This document shows, one piece after another, positions 19,017 to 27,308 of a DNA stretch of 42,173 nt (position 1 is the stretch's first letter; every line of letters starts with the position of its first letter). The notes beneath the pieces were generated by a model that was not told the origin of the DNA, made no database searches, and saw nothing but the letters and a program-made list of their open reading frames with translations. Origin of the DNA: Bacteroidaceae bacterium. Its GTDB lineage: Bacteria > Bacteroidota > Bacteroidia > Bacteroidales > Bacteroidaceae. Location of the stretch: positions 30,867-73,039 of the forward strand of contig CABIVS010000010.1 of assembly GCA_902362375.1 (NCBI GenBank). Direction: 5' to 3'. Position numbers and translations under genes: made by a program.

Positions 19017-20534
19017 TTACTGATGTTGCTCACGCAACAGGTCGTTCACTGTTTTTACCGGGTTGAAGGTGGAAAGTGGCACTTCTACGAAGACGGTATT
19101 CCAGTCGCTCATCGCACCGTTCCACAAGCCGGGAAGTTCGAGAGCTTTCAGGTCTTTGCCGTTCTTCGATTTGTAGGAGATGAAGCCTGTTGCCTTATCT
19201 ACGTACTTCACCAAGTCGAATTTATGTCCTTTATAATCGCGCACAGCACATACGAGGTCTACCGGATTGAAGTGTGTGCCTTTCTCGAACATTTCTTTCT
19301 TCTCCGGATCGTCCATGTCGATCTGTGAGCTTTCGAGGATTTGCAGGGAGATGGTTCCGTCGCTGTTGTAAGCAAGGAACGGGCCGCCACCGGGTTCGCC
19401 TACGTTCTTCACCATTCCGCAGACACGCATCGGGCGGTTGAACTTGTTTTTCAGGTAGATGGCGAGTACGGAATCTTCGAGGTCTTTCGTCTCCGGATTC
19501 TTGCAGAAGAGTTTCTTTTGCAGGAATTGAAGCATTTCCATCATCTGGTCGTGGGTGTATTTACCGCTGTCGAGCAGGGTAAGATATTCGAATACTTGTT
19601 TTTGCAAAGTCACGAGCACTCCGGCAATCAGTTTCTTATAAGTAACGGTGTCGGCCTTCAGTCTGTCGGGCACTACGTTGTCGATGTTCTTGATGAAGAT
19701 AATATCTGCATCGAGGTCGTTCAGATTCTCAATCAGTGCACCGTGGCCACCGGGACGGAACAGCAGTTTGCCGTTGTCGCGGAAAGGTTGGTTGTCCATG
19801 TCGGCGGCAATCGTGTCGGTACTCGGCTTCTGTTCGGAGAAGGTGATGTAATAATCCACTCCATAGCGTTTGGAAAATTCGTCTACCTTTTCGGCTACCA
19901 ATTTCTTGAAAAGTTCGCGATGTTCGGTAGATACCGTGAAGTGCACATTCACTTTACCGCTCTTTCCGGCAGCATACATGGCTCCTTCGGCGAGATGTTC
20001 TTCCATCGGTGTGCGTGAACCTTCGGGGTACTTATGGAATTTGAGCAGACCTTTCGGCAATGCGCCATAATTCAGTCCGGCAGTTTCGAGCAGGGCGGAC
20101 ACCACTGCTTTATAGTTACCTTCTTCGATCAGTCCGGAAATATCTTTTCCGTCGATACGCTGGCAGGCTACATTCAGATCGTCATAGAAAGCAAAATCCT
20201 TGATTCCGTCAAAGAATGCCTGTTCGAACTTGGTAGTCGGCCGGTCATAGTCGGCGGACAGGAACTCGAATAGGTTCTTGAACATACGACTCGCTGCACC
20301 GGAAGCGGGCACGAACTTCACAACAGTCTTACCTGTGTTTGTATACGCATCCCAAGCGGCCAGATAAGCCTTCTGTTCTTCTGCATCGGGAGCCAATATT
20401 CCTTTTTCGATGGAAGCGGCTGCATCCAGTTTCAAAAAGGGGAAACCCGTCTGGAAGCATGCTAATTGTTCTGCAATTTGCTCTTCCGTAATGCCTTTCT
20501 TGGCAAGCAACTCTTTGTCCTGTGTCGTTATCAT
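19017..20534 (-). CDS. DUF4301-family protein, possible nucleotidyltransferase fold
   Basis: The 505-aa cytoplasmic protein has no signal or membrane segment. I recognise it as the uncharacterised DUF4301 family of Bacteroidetes. Two blocks look like UDP-sugar pyrophosphorylases. FVPASGAASRMFK at residues 74-86 resembles the nucleotide-binding GG-TRM loop. RPGGHGALIENLNDLDADII at 260-279, continuing to NIDN at 283-286, resembles the PGGxG...NxDN segment that binds uridine and metal. A sugar-nucleotide or related activation role is therefore an inference. It is transcribed divergently from relA. Confidence 0.8.
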   Translation of the reverse strand: MITTQDKELLAKKGITEEQIAEQLACFQTGFPFLKLDAAASIEKGILAPDAEEQKAYLAAWDAYTNTGKTVVKFVPASGAASRMFKNLFEFLSADYDRPTTKFEQAFFDGIKDFAFYDDLNVACQRIDGKDISGLIEEGNYKAVVSALLETAGLNYGALPKGLLKFHKYPEGSRTPMEEHLAEGAMYAAGKSGKVNVHFTVSTEHRELFKKLVAEKVDEFSKRYGVDYYITFSEQKPSTDTIAADMDNQPFRDNGKLLFRPGGHGALIENLNDLDADIIFIKNIDNVVPDRLKADTVTYKKLIAGVLVTLQKQVFEYLTLLDSGKYTHDQMMEMLQFLQKKLFCKNPETKDLEDSVLAIYLKNKFNRPMRVCGMVKNVGEPGGGPFLAYNSDGTISLQILESSQIDMDDPEKKEMFEKGTHFNPVDLVCAVRDYKGHKFDLVKYVDKATGFISYKSKNGKDLKALELPGLWNGAMSDWNTVFVEVPLSTFNPVKTVNDLLREQHQ

Positions 20535-20560
20535 AATATCTAATTTTATTAATTGATGCC

Positions 20561-20568
20561 CAAAAATA
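20561..20568 (-). promoter_or_regulatory. Candidate -7 box for the DUF4301 gene
   Basis: Minus-strand TATTTTTG fits TAnnTTTG and lies 27 bp before the start codon at 20534. No -33 match is seen. Confidence 0.45.
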
Positions 20569-20586
20569 CAAAATGTTATTTACTTC

Positions 20587-20618
20587 TTGCCGAATAACCG
20601 GGAAAAAAACTAATTTTA
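20587..20618 (+). promoter_or_regulatory. Candidate promoter for relA
   Basis: TTG (20587-20589), a 21-bp spacer and TAATTTTA (20611-20618; one mismatch to TAnnTTTG). This implies a leader of under 20 nt before the ATG at 20641. Confidence 0.4.
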
Positions 20619-20640
20619 CATCGAATTAACAAGATTGAAT

Positions 20641-22857
20641 ATGGACGACTTTTTTACATCGGAGGAAAAAAAGGAGCTTTTTTCACTCTACCGGCATTTG
20701 TTGCAATCTGCAGGAGATAGTATTTCCTGGAAGGATTGCCTAAAGTTAAAGAGACATCTTATCAAAGCGGCCCAGTGTAACGGTCTGCAACGCAATAACT
20801 TCGGGATGAATCCCGTCATCAGAGATTTACAAACGGCAGTGATCGTTGCCGAGGAAATCGGTATGAAAGGTTCGTGCCTGGTCGGTATCATGTTGCACGA
20901 AATCGTGAAGGGGCATGTCTTGTCTATCGACGAGGTGAACGCCGAATATGGGGATGACGTGGCAAGTATCATCAAGGGATTGGTAAAAACAAACGAGCTT
21001 TATGCGAAGAGTCCGGCTATCGAGTCGGAAAACTTCCGTAATCTGCTGCTTTCTTTCGCGGAGGATATGCGTGTAATCCTGATAATGATTGCGGACCGCG
21101 TGAACGTGATGCGCAAAATCAAAGATACGGGCAATGAGGGGGACCGGATCAAAGTGGCGAACGAAGCTGCATATCTGTATGCTCCGCTGGCGCACAAGCT
21201 GGGACTGTATAAGCTGAAATCGGAACTGGAAGATTTGTCTCTCAAATATACGCAGAAGGAAACGTATTATTTTATCAAGGATAAGCTGAATGAGACGAAG
21301 GCTTCCCGCGACAAGTATATCGCTGCTTTTATCGAGCCGATCCAGAAGAAGGTGTCGGAAGCAGGATTGAAGTTCGACATCAAGGGGCGAACCAAGTCGA
21401 TTCATTCGATATGGAACAAGATTCAGAAGCAGAAAACGTCTTTTGAGGGGATTTATGACTTGTTCGCCATCCGTATCATCCTCGATTCGGAACCGGATCC
21501 GGCTAAGGAGAAGCAGGAATGCTGGCAGGTTTATTCGATTGTTACGGATATGTACCAGCCGAACCCGAAGCGTCTGCGCGACTGGCTCTCTATTCCGAAA
21601 AGCAATGGTTACGAATCATTGCACATCACTGTGATGGGCCCGGAAGGGAAATGGGTGGAAGTGCAGATACGTACCCGCCGCATGGACGAGATCGCGGAAC
21701 GCGGCTTGGCTGCTCACTGGAGATATAAAGGTATCAAGGGTGAAACGGGTCTGGACGAGTGGTTGACTTCTGTGCGGGAGGCGTTGGAGAATGCGGACAA
21801 CGACTCGCTGAAAGTGATGGATCAGTTTAAGATGGATCTCTACGAGGATGAAGTGTTTGTCTTCACGCCCAAGGGGGATTTGTTCAAGCTCGGCAAGGGG
21901 GCTACGGTATTGGATTTTGCGTTCCATATCCATAGTAAGTTGGGATGCAAGTGTATCGGCGCGAAAGTGAACGGCAAAAATGCACAGCTTAAACAGAAAC
22001 TGAACAGCGGCGACCAAGTGGAAATCATGACTTCAAACACCCAGACTCCGAAGCAGGACTGGCTGAACATCGTGACGACTTCCAAAGCGCGCACCAAGAT
22101 AAGGCAGGCTCTCAAGGAGATGGTGGCACGCCAGCATGCTTTTGCCAAGGAGACGCTGGAACGGAAATTCAAGAACCGTAAGCTGGAATATGATGAAGCG
22201 ACCATGATGCGCCTCATCAAGCGATTGGGCTTCAAGAATGTGACGGAGTTTTATCAGCGGATTGCCGACGGTGGACTGGACGTTAACGAGATTCTGGATA
22301 AATACGTAGAGCAACAGAAACGGGACAGTGATACGCACGACGAAATTGTGTATCGCAGTGCCGAAGGGTATAACTTGCAGGCTACGCAGGAGGAAACGAC
22401 GTCTAAGGAAGATGTACTGGTGATCGACCAGAATCTGAAAGGGTTGGAATTCAAGTTGGCTAAATGTTGTAATCCGATTTACGGGGATGATGTGTTTGGT
22501 TTCGTTACGGTAAGTGGTGGTATCAAGATACACCGGGCGGATTGTCCGAATGCCAACCAGATGCGTGAGCGTTTCGGCTATCGTATTGTAAAAGCTCGTT
22601 GGGCGGGGAAATCGGTGGGTACACAATATCCTATCACGCTGCGGGTTGTAGGACACGATGATATTGGTATTGTGACTAATATCACTTCTATTATCTCAAA
22701 AGAGAACGGTATCACGCTGCGCTCCATCGGTATTGACTCGCACGACGGTTTGTTCTCCGGAACACTGACGGTCATGGTGGGTGATACGGGACGTTTGGAG
22801 GCTCTTATCAAGAAATTACGTACTATAAAGGGAGTAAAACAAGTTAGCCGGAATTAA
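20641..22857 (+). CDS. relA: RelA/SpoT-family (p)ppGpp synthetase, hydrolase domain degenerate
   Basis: The 738-aa long RSH enzyme makes the stringent-response alarmone. Order: HD region (residues about 30-180); synthetase domain (about 235-360, with GRTKSIHSIWNKIQ, IPKSNGYESLHITVMGP, VEVQIRT and AERGLAAHWRYKG); TGS (about 400-465, VFVFTPKGDLFKL); a conserved-Cys region (KCCNPIYGDDV...HRADCPN); and C-terminal ACT (about 660-738). The HD box HDxxED is replaced by His86-Glu87-IVKG, and the upstream THP-type His is Asn (GMNPV). Hydrolysis is therefore probably lost and this is a RelA-type synthetase. The ATG at 20641 is chosen over a TTG at 20635. Confidence 0.93.
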   Translation: MDDFFTSEEKKELFSLYRHLLQSAGDSISWKDCLKLKRHLIKAAQCNGLQRNNFGMNPVIRDLQTAVIVAEEIGMKGSCLVGIMLHEIVKGHVLSIDEVNAEYGDDVASIIKGLVKTNELYAKSPAIESENFRNLLLSFAEDMRVILIMIADRVNVMRKIKDTGNEGDRIKVANEAAYLYAPLAHKLGLYKLKSELEDLSLKYTQKETYYFIKDKLNETKASRDKYIAAFIEPIQKKVSEAGLKFDIKGRTKSIHSIWNKIQKQKTSFEGIYDLFAIRIILDSEPDPAKEKQECWQVYSIVTDMYQPNPKRLRDWLSIPKSNGYESLHITVMGPEGKWVEVQIRTRRMDEIAERGLAAHWRYKGIKGETGLDEWLTSVREALENADNDSLKVMDQFKMDLYEDEVFVFTPKGDLFKLGKGATVLDFAFHIHSKLGCKCIGAKVNGKNAQLKQKLNSGDQVEIMTSNTQTPKQDWLNIVTTSKARTKIRQALKEMVARQHAFAKETLERKFKNRKLEYDEATMMRLIKRLGFKNVTEFYQRIADGGLDVNEILDKYVEQQKRDSDTHDEIVYRSAEGYNLQATQEETTSKEDVLVIDQNLKGLEFKLAKCCNPIYGDDVFGFVTVSGGIKIHRADCPNANQMRERFGYRIVKARWAGKSVGTQYPITLRVVGHDDIGIVTNITSIISKENGITLRSIGIDSHDGLFSGTLTVMVGDTGRLEALIKKLRTIKGVKQVSRN

Positions 22858-22871
22858 TTCCGGCTACTCTC

Positions 22872-24029
22872 CTATCTTACTTTCTTCTTTATATAATAAG
22901 GATAGGTAATCAATACAAAGAAGAGTAAAGCAATGGATGCTACTATCTGTCCGGTATGTAGCATCTTATCTGTATCCAGTTCCATGTAGCAGGCGGTAGC
23001 GATTCCCAGGGAAATGCCGATTTCGGTTGCCAGCAGATGGGTAGTGTTGGCTGTTCCGCGTTGGCAATGGTGGGATAGCTTTACGAACATCACCAGAAAT
23101 TCCGGCAGGATAAAGCCTAAGCCCAATCCCAAGAGTACGGAGGAAATGCCTATGGAGATGTCTGTATTCAATAGAGACATGGCTATCATTTCCAATCCGA
23201 TTCCCATAATGACCAGTCGCAAGGTTTTCTCTTTCAGGAAAAACAGACGTGCAAAGAACAGGGAAACAATGTATCCGAGGGCTGTTCCTACAAAGAACGG
23301 TACGGGGATTCCTGTGTTTCCGAGTACGAAATCGTTTAGGAAAGGGTGTACCATGGGAACCAGCAGTCCCGGAATGAAGGTTATCAGGATCAGATTGATG
23401 GCAGGAACCCATCCACGAAGCAATAAGAAGCGGTCGAAGGAATAGAGTTTGGTGACAATCGGTGCACGGAAAGGTACGTAGACTCCTGATAAAATGAGGA
23501 TTCCGACAGCTCCGGTTATGACAGATACAGTGAGCAGGGTTTGGAAGGATTGGCTTTGATAAAGCCATACTCCGAGGACAATGCCTGCGATCATCCCCAT
23601 ACGTGCCATCCAAGAGAAACTGACGTTTCCCGCACTGCGCAGCGTGGAGTTGGTGATGTCGATGGCCAATGTGATGCCGGCTGTTGTGCCTATGCCAAAG
23701 GCAAGCCCTTGCACGGTGCTCAACAGAATCAGTTCTGTGAGGTTGGTGACAAAGGCGTATCCGATGGTCGCCACTACCATCAGGGCGGCAGCAAACATAC
23801 ACACGTATTTACGCTTGTATGCATCTACCAGATAGGCATGGAAAGGACCGATGAGGAACATCCCCAAGGTGAAAAAGAGAAAGATTACTCCTGTCTGTGC
23901 AGCCGGCACTCCGAGACGGTCGGCCATCTCTACGGAAAGCACCGGAAATAACACATACATGGATATAAACAACAGCAAATTAGCTACACATATCCGCATA
24001 AAATGAACTGTCCACAATTTAACTGCCAT
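22872..24029 (-). CDS. MFS transporter
   Basis: The 385-aa inner-membrane protein has about 12 hydrophobic helices, built as two halves of six, with a central loop near residue 190 (FRAPIVTKLYSFDRFLLLRG). The inter-helix 2-3 loop GPFHAYLVDAYKRKYV is a variant of the MFS motif A (G-x3-D-x2-G-R-R/K). The substrate cannot be told from sequence; the layout resembles small drug/metabolite exporters. It starts 9 bp after panB ends and shares its operon, which may hint at a link to pantothenate metabolism but is weak evidence. Confidence 0.88.
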   Translation of the reverse strand: MAVKLWTVHFMRICVANLLLFISMYVLFPVLSVEMADRLGVPAAQTGVIFLFFTLGMFLIGPFHAYLVDAYKRKYVCMFAAALMVVATIGYAFVTNLTELILLSTVQGLAFGIGTTAGITLAIDITNSTLRSAGNVSFSWMARMGMIAGIVLGVWLYQSQSFQTLLTVSVITGAVGILILSGVYVPFRAPIVTKLYSFDRFLLLRGWVPAINLILITFIPGLLVPMVHPFLNDFVLGNTGIPVPFFVGTALGYIVSLFFARLFFLKEKTLRLVIMGIGLEMIAMSLLNTDISIGISSVLLGLGLGFILPEFLVMFVKLSHHCQRGTANTTHLLATEIGISLGIATACYMELDTDKMLHTGQIVASIALLFFVLITYPYYIKKKVR

Positions 24030-24038
24030 ATACTATAT

Positions 24039-24860
24039 TTAATATTGTTCCTTCTCGTTGGGAAAGTAGCAATTCTTCACGTCAGAAACATAACGGCTGA
24101 TGGCATCGGTCATCACCGTGTACAAGTCAGCGTAACGACGCAAGAAACGGGGACGGAATCCGTTGTTCATGCCAAGCATATCCTGAATCACCAATACTTG
24201 ACCGTCTACGTGTCCACCGGCACCGATACCGATAATAGGTATGGTCAGTTCGGAAGCTACGCGTTCGGCAAGGGTTGCGGGAATCTTTTCGAGTACAATG
24301 GCAAAACAGCCTGCTTCTTCCAATAGATGGGCGTCGCGAATCAGCTTCTCGGCTTCGGCGTCATCCTTGGCACGCACGGTATAGGTACCGTATTTATTGA
24401 TGGATTGAGGCATGAGTCCCAGATGTCCCATTACCGGAATGCCGGCGCATACGATGCGTTTCACCGTGTCTATGATTTCTTCACCACCTTCCATCTTCAA
24501 AGCGTCAGCGTGGCTTTCTTTCATGATGCGGATGGCAGAAGCAAGTCCTTCCATCTCGTTGCCCTGATAGGATCCGAAAGGCATATCAACCACTACCATC
24601 GCACGCTTTACACCACGTACCACGGATTTAGCATGATAAATCATTTGGTCGAGTGTGATAGGTAGTGTAGTCACATTACCTGCCATTACATTAGAAGCAG
24701 AGTCGCCTACCAGAATTACATCCATTCCTGCACCGTCTACAATCTGCGCCATTGTGTAATCATATGCAGTCAGCATAGATATTTTTTCACCTCTCTGTTT
24801 CATTTCAACCAAGCGATGAGTAGTCACCTTTCTTGTATCATCCGATATATAACCAGCCAT
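24039..24860 (-). CDS. panB: 3-methyl-2-oxobutanoate hydroxymethyltransferase
   Basis: It transfers a one-carbon unit from methylene-THF to alpha-ketoisovalerate, giving ketopantoate for CoA synthesis. The 273-aa protein shows the family blocks: [33 protein letters not shown] (metal-binding Asp), a Glu in the [10 protein letters not shown] segment, [13 protein letters not shown] and [16 protein letters not shown]. Length is typical (about 265-275). The start is an ATG preceded by an A/T-rich repeat tract and a TAACTTTG promoter box. Confidence 0.97.
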   Translation of the reverse strand: MAGYISDDTRKVTTHRLVEMKQRGEKISMLTAYDYTMAQIVDGAGMDVILVGDSASNVMAGNVTTLPITLDQMIYHAKSVVRGVKRAMVVVDMPFGSYQGNEMEGLASAIRIMKESHADALKMEGGEEIIDTVKRIVCAGIPVMGHLGLMPQSINKYGTYTVRAKDDAEAEKLIRDAHLLEEAGCFAIVLEKIPATLAERVASELTIPIIGIGAGGHVDGQVLVIQDMLGMNNGFRPRFLRRYADLYTVMTDAISRYVSDVKNCYFPNEKEQY

Positions 24861-24869
24861 GTCTTTTTA

Positions 24870-24896
24870 AATTAAAAATTAATGATTAAATATTAA
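24870..24896 (-). repeat. A/T-rich tract in front of panB
   Basis: AATTAAAAATTAAT (24870-24883) is identical to 1394-1407 upstream of atpG and continues GATTAAATATTAA. It lies 10 bp from the panB ATG. Confidence 0.45.
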
Positions 24897-24926
24897 AACG
24901 ACGCCAAGCGCCTTCAAAAATCGCGG

Positions 24927-24934
24927 CAAAGTTA
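24927..24934 (-). promoter_or_regulatory. Candidate -7 box for panB-MFS operon
   Basis: Minus-strand TAACTTTG matches TAnnTTTG, about 67 bp before the panB start. No clean -33 element. Confidence 0.5.
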
Positions 24935-24970
24935 TAACATTTAATTCATAACAGAGAAGGAAATGCAAAA

Positions 24971-25021
24971 AATCCTTTCAAACGCCTCGCTTAGGTAGCT
25001 GGGGAGGCGTTTGAAAGGATT
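24971..25021 (-). terminator. Intrinsic terminator after the HAD phosphatase gene
   Basis: A perfect 18-bp stem (24971-24988 with 25004-25021) and a 15-nt loop, followed on the minus strand by TTTTTGCATTT. It separates the HAD gene from panB. Confidence 0.85.
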
Positions 25022-25106
25022 CTGTGAGGTATAATAAAAGCTCCTTAACGATATAAGGAAGCGATTTATCAAGTGCAATTAATGCGTTTCGGATTTATTC
25101 TTTCTC

Positions 25107-25754
25107 TTAACGATGCAGAGTCAGGAGCTTGTCGTAAGTCATGTCGGTGAAGTCGTCTATTATATAATGTGCTTTGCCGGTGATGGCTTCGCGTGTGTTG
25201 GTGGTGGCAAGTCCGATCACTGTTGCCCCGGAAGTCATTCCGGCTTGCAGACCGTGGAAAGAATCTTCAAAGACATAGGTATTTTCGGGAGTGGCTTCAA
25301 AGATTTCCATTCCGAGCAGGAAGCAGTCGGGAGCCGGTTTGGAACGGGCAAACATCTCTCCGGTCAGAATGCGGTCTACCATTCCTTTAAATTCGGGGTG
25401 GACATTATAGACGTTGGCCATCTTCTCTTCGTTGGAGCTGGTGACTACGGCTATCTTTGCACCGTTACGGCGAAGATCGGCTATAAAGGCTTCTACTCCG
25501 GGGATATATTCGTAGGACATCTTTTGCTCGTAAACGTAGAGTTCAGCGCTTATTTCAAGCTGGGCTTCGGGTTTGTCCGAGAAATACTTTTCATAGATTT
25601 GCAATAATGTCTGTCCCTTGATCCGGCGGCCGAAATCTTCTTCGTTCAGATATTTCCGTCCCTGCTCGTCCCAGAAGACTGTGTACTGCGTTTCTGTATC
25701 CATAATGACACCATCAAAATCGAAGAGTGCCGCAATCGTTTTCGTTGTATTCAT
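25107..25754 (-). CDS. HAD-family phosphatase / beta-phosphoglucomutase-like
   Basis: The 215-aa cytoplasmic HAD hydrolase has motif I DFDGVIMDTE (nucleophile Asp12, acid/base Asp14), a helical cap (about 25-90), motif II TSSN, motif III Lys in RSKPAPDCFLLG and motif IV VFEDSFHGLQAG. This pattern matches the beta-phosphoglucomutase/phosphatase subfamily; the substrate is not determined. The frame is open to 25835, but I use the ATG at 25754: it starts right before the Asp-box strand, and the inferred transcription start is near 25799. It is transcribed divergently from the MATE gene. Confidence 0.9.
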   Translation of the reverse strand: MNTTKTIAALFDFDGVIMDTETQYTVFWDEQGRKYLNEEDFGRRIKGQTLLQIYEKYFSDKPEAQLEISAELYVYEQKMSYEYIPGVEAFIADLRRNGAKIAVVTSSNEEKMANVYNVHPEFKGMVDRILTGEMFARSKPAPDCFLLGMEIFEATPENTYVFEDSFHGLQAGMTSGATVIGLATTNTREAITGKAHYIIDDFTDMTYDKLLTLHR

Positions 25755-25804
25755 ATATAAACTTTCTTTTTCCCTAAACGTTAAACCTTGTGTATCCATC
25801 GCTG

Positions 25805-25836
25805 CAAAGTTCCGAATAATCATCGAATCAGGCAAA
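25805..25836 (-). promoter_or_regulatory. Candidate promoter for the HAD gene
   Basis: Minus strand TTTG (25833-25836), 20-bp spacer, GAACTTTG (25805-25812; one mismatch to TAnnTTTG). Spacing is ideal for a Bacteroides promoter. Confidence 0.6.
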
Positions 25837-25843
25837 TAATTCG

Positions 25844-25851
25844 TACCTTTG
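25844..25851 (+). promoter_or_regulatory. Candidate -7 box for the MATE gene
   Basis: TACCTTTG matches TAnnTTTG, 53 bp before the ATG. It lies 7 bp from the -33 box of the divergent HAD promoter, so the two may interfere. Confidence 0.45.
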
Positions 25852-25904
25852 CAAAGCTAAAAAAAACGTAACATACGTTTTTATCCAACAAAATCTACTA
25901 GCGC

Positions 25905-27269
25905 ATGAGCAAGAACGACCCACATATCTTAGGCAAAGAAAGTATCGGCAAATTGCTGTTACAATATTCCATTCCTGCAATTATAGGAATGACGATTACT
26001 TCTATCTATAATATTATTGATAGTATCTTCATCGGACATGGCGTAGGCCCGATGGCGATTGCCGGACTGGCCATCAGCTTTCCGCTGATGAATCTGGTGG
26101 TGGCTTTCTGTACATTGGTATCGGCGGGCGGTTCTACGCTGGCGTCTATCCGTCTGGGACAAAAGGATATGAAGGGGGCTACGGAAATCTTGTCACACAC
26201 GTTGATGCTCTGTATCACTAATTCGTTCTTCTTTGGTATTTTGTCTTTCATCTTTCTGGATGATATATTGGTTTTCTTCGGGGCCAGTAACGAGACGCTT
26301 CCTTATGCGCGGAGCTTTATGCAGGTGATCTTATTGGGTACTCCTATCACTTATACGATGATTGGGTTGAACAACGTGATGCGTGCTACCGGATACCCGA
26401 AAAAGGCGATGTTGACTTCGATGGTGACGGTGGTGGCGAACATTATCCTCGCTCCTATCTTTATTTTCCACTTTGAATGGGGAATGAGGGGAGCTGCTAC
26501 GGCAACGGTGATTTCGCAGTTGATCGGTATGGTGTGGGTGGTGAGCCACTTTGTCAAGAAAGACAGTACGGTGCATTTTGAGGGGAATATCTGGAAGATG
26601 AAACGGAGAATTGTGGAGAGTATCTTCGCCATTGGTATGTCTCCTTTCCTGATGAATGTGTGTGCGTGTGCCATTGTGATTATCATCAATAACAGCCTGC
26701 AAAATTACGGAGGTGATATGGCGATTGGAGCTTATGGGATCATCAACCGTTTGCTGACGCTTTATGTGATGATTGTGTTAGGTCTGACGATGGGTATGCA
26801 GCCTATCGTGGGGTATAACTTCGGAGCGCAGAAGATAGACCGCGTGAAACAGACGTTGCGACTGGGGATTATCTCCGGGGTTGTGATTACCAGTAGCGGG
26901 TTTATTATCTGCGAGTTCTTCCCGCATGCTGTGTCGGCTCTTTTTACGGATAGCGATGAATTGATTGATTTGGCCGTAGACGGTATCCGGCTGGCTGTAT
27001 TGATGTTCCCGTTTGTAGGGGCGCAGATTGTGATTGGTAACTTCTTCCAAAGTATCGGGAAGGCTAAAATAAGTATTTTCCTTTCGCTGACGCGGCAGTT
27101 GCTTTATCTTTTGCCTTGCTTGCTACTCTTTCCCAACTGGTGGGGATTGAAAGGTATCTGGATTAGTATGCCGGTATCGGATGCACTGGCATTTATTACG
27201 GCGGTTGTCAGTCTGATGATTTACATTAAGAAAGTATCTAAACAACATCCGGAAACGGTAGCGGAATAA
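25905..27269 (+). CDS. MATE-family efflux transporter
   Basis: The 454-aa inner-membrane protein has about 12 hydrophobic helices in two similar halves. Helix 1 region YSIPAIIGMTITSIYNIIDS and the second-half repeat NRLLTLYVMIVLGLTMGMQP plus IVGYNFGAQ are typical of MATE cation:drug antiporters (DinF/NorM-like). It would export cationic drugs or metabolites using a sodium or proton gradient; the substrate is unknown. It is monocistronic and converges with the exporter operon. Confidence 0.92.
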   Translation: MSKNDPHILGKESIGKLLLQYSIPAIIGMTITSIYNIIDSIFIGHGVGPMAIAGLAISFPLMNLVVAFCTLVSAGGSTLASIRLGQKDMKGATEILSHTLMLCITNSFFFGILSFIFLDDILVFFGASNETLPYARSFMQVILLGTPITYTMIGLNNVMRATGYPKKAMLTSMVTVVANIILAPIFIFHFEWGMRGAATATVISQLIGMVWVVSHFVKKDSTVHFEGNIWKMKRRIVESIFAIGMSPFLMNVCACAIVIIINNSLQNYGGDMAIGAYGIINRLLTLYVMIVLGLTMGMQPIVGYNFGAQKIDRVKQTLRLGIISGVVITSSGFIICEFFPHAVSALFTDSDELIDLAVDGIRLAVLMFPFVGAQIVIGNFFQSIGKAKISIFLSLTRQLLYLLPCLLLFPNWWGLKGIWISMPVSDALAFITAVVSLMIYIKKVSKQHPETVAE

Positions 27270-27290
27270 AGCATTAGCAGCTTTACTCCG
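27262..27290. terminator. Hairpin between MATE gene and exporter operon
   Basis: CGGAATAAAGC (27262-27272) pairs with GCTTTACTCCG (27280-27290) with one mismatch and a 7-nt loop. It overlaps the MATE stop codon and is followed by CCTATTGGTTTTTATT. A plausible terminator. Confidence 0.5.
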
Positions 27291-27308
27291 CCTATTGGTT
27301 TTTATTAT

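Noticed and set aside
19341..20018. 225-codon plus-strand frame opposite the DUF4301 gene
   Set aside because: No domain is recognisable, it lies within a conserved minus-strand gene, and it has no promoter or start context of its own.
22966..23802. 278-codon minus-strand frame overlapping the MFS gene in another frame
   Set aside because: The MFS frame has clear membrane helices; the other is Cys/His/Arg-rich low-complexity sequence typical of frame-shifted translation.
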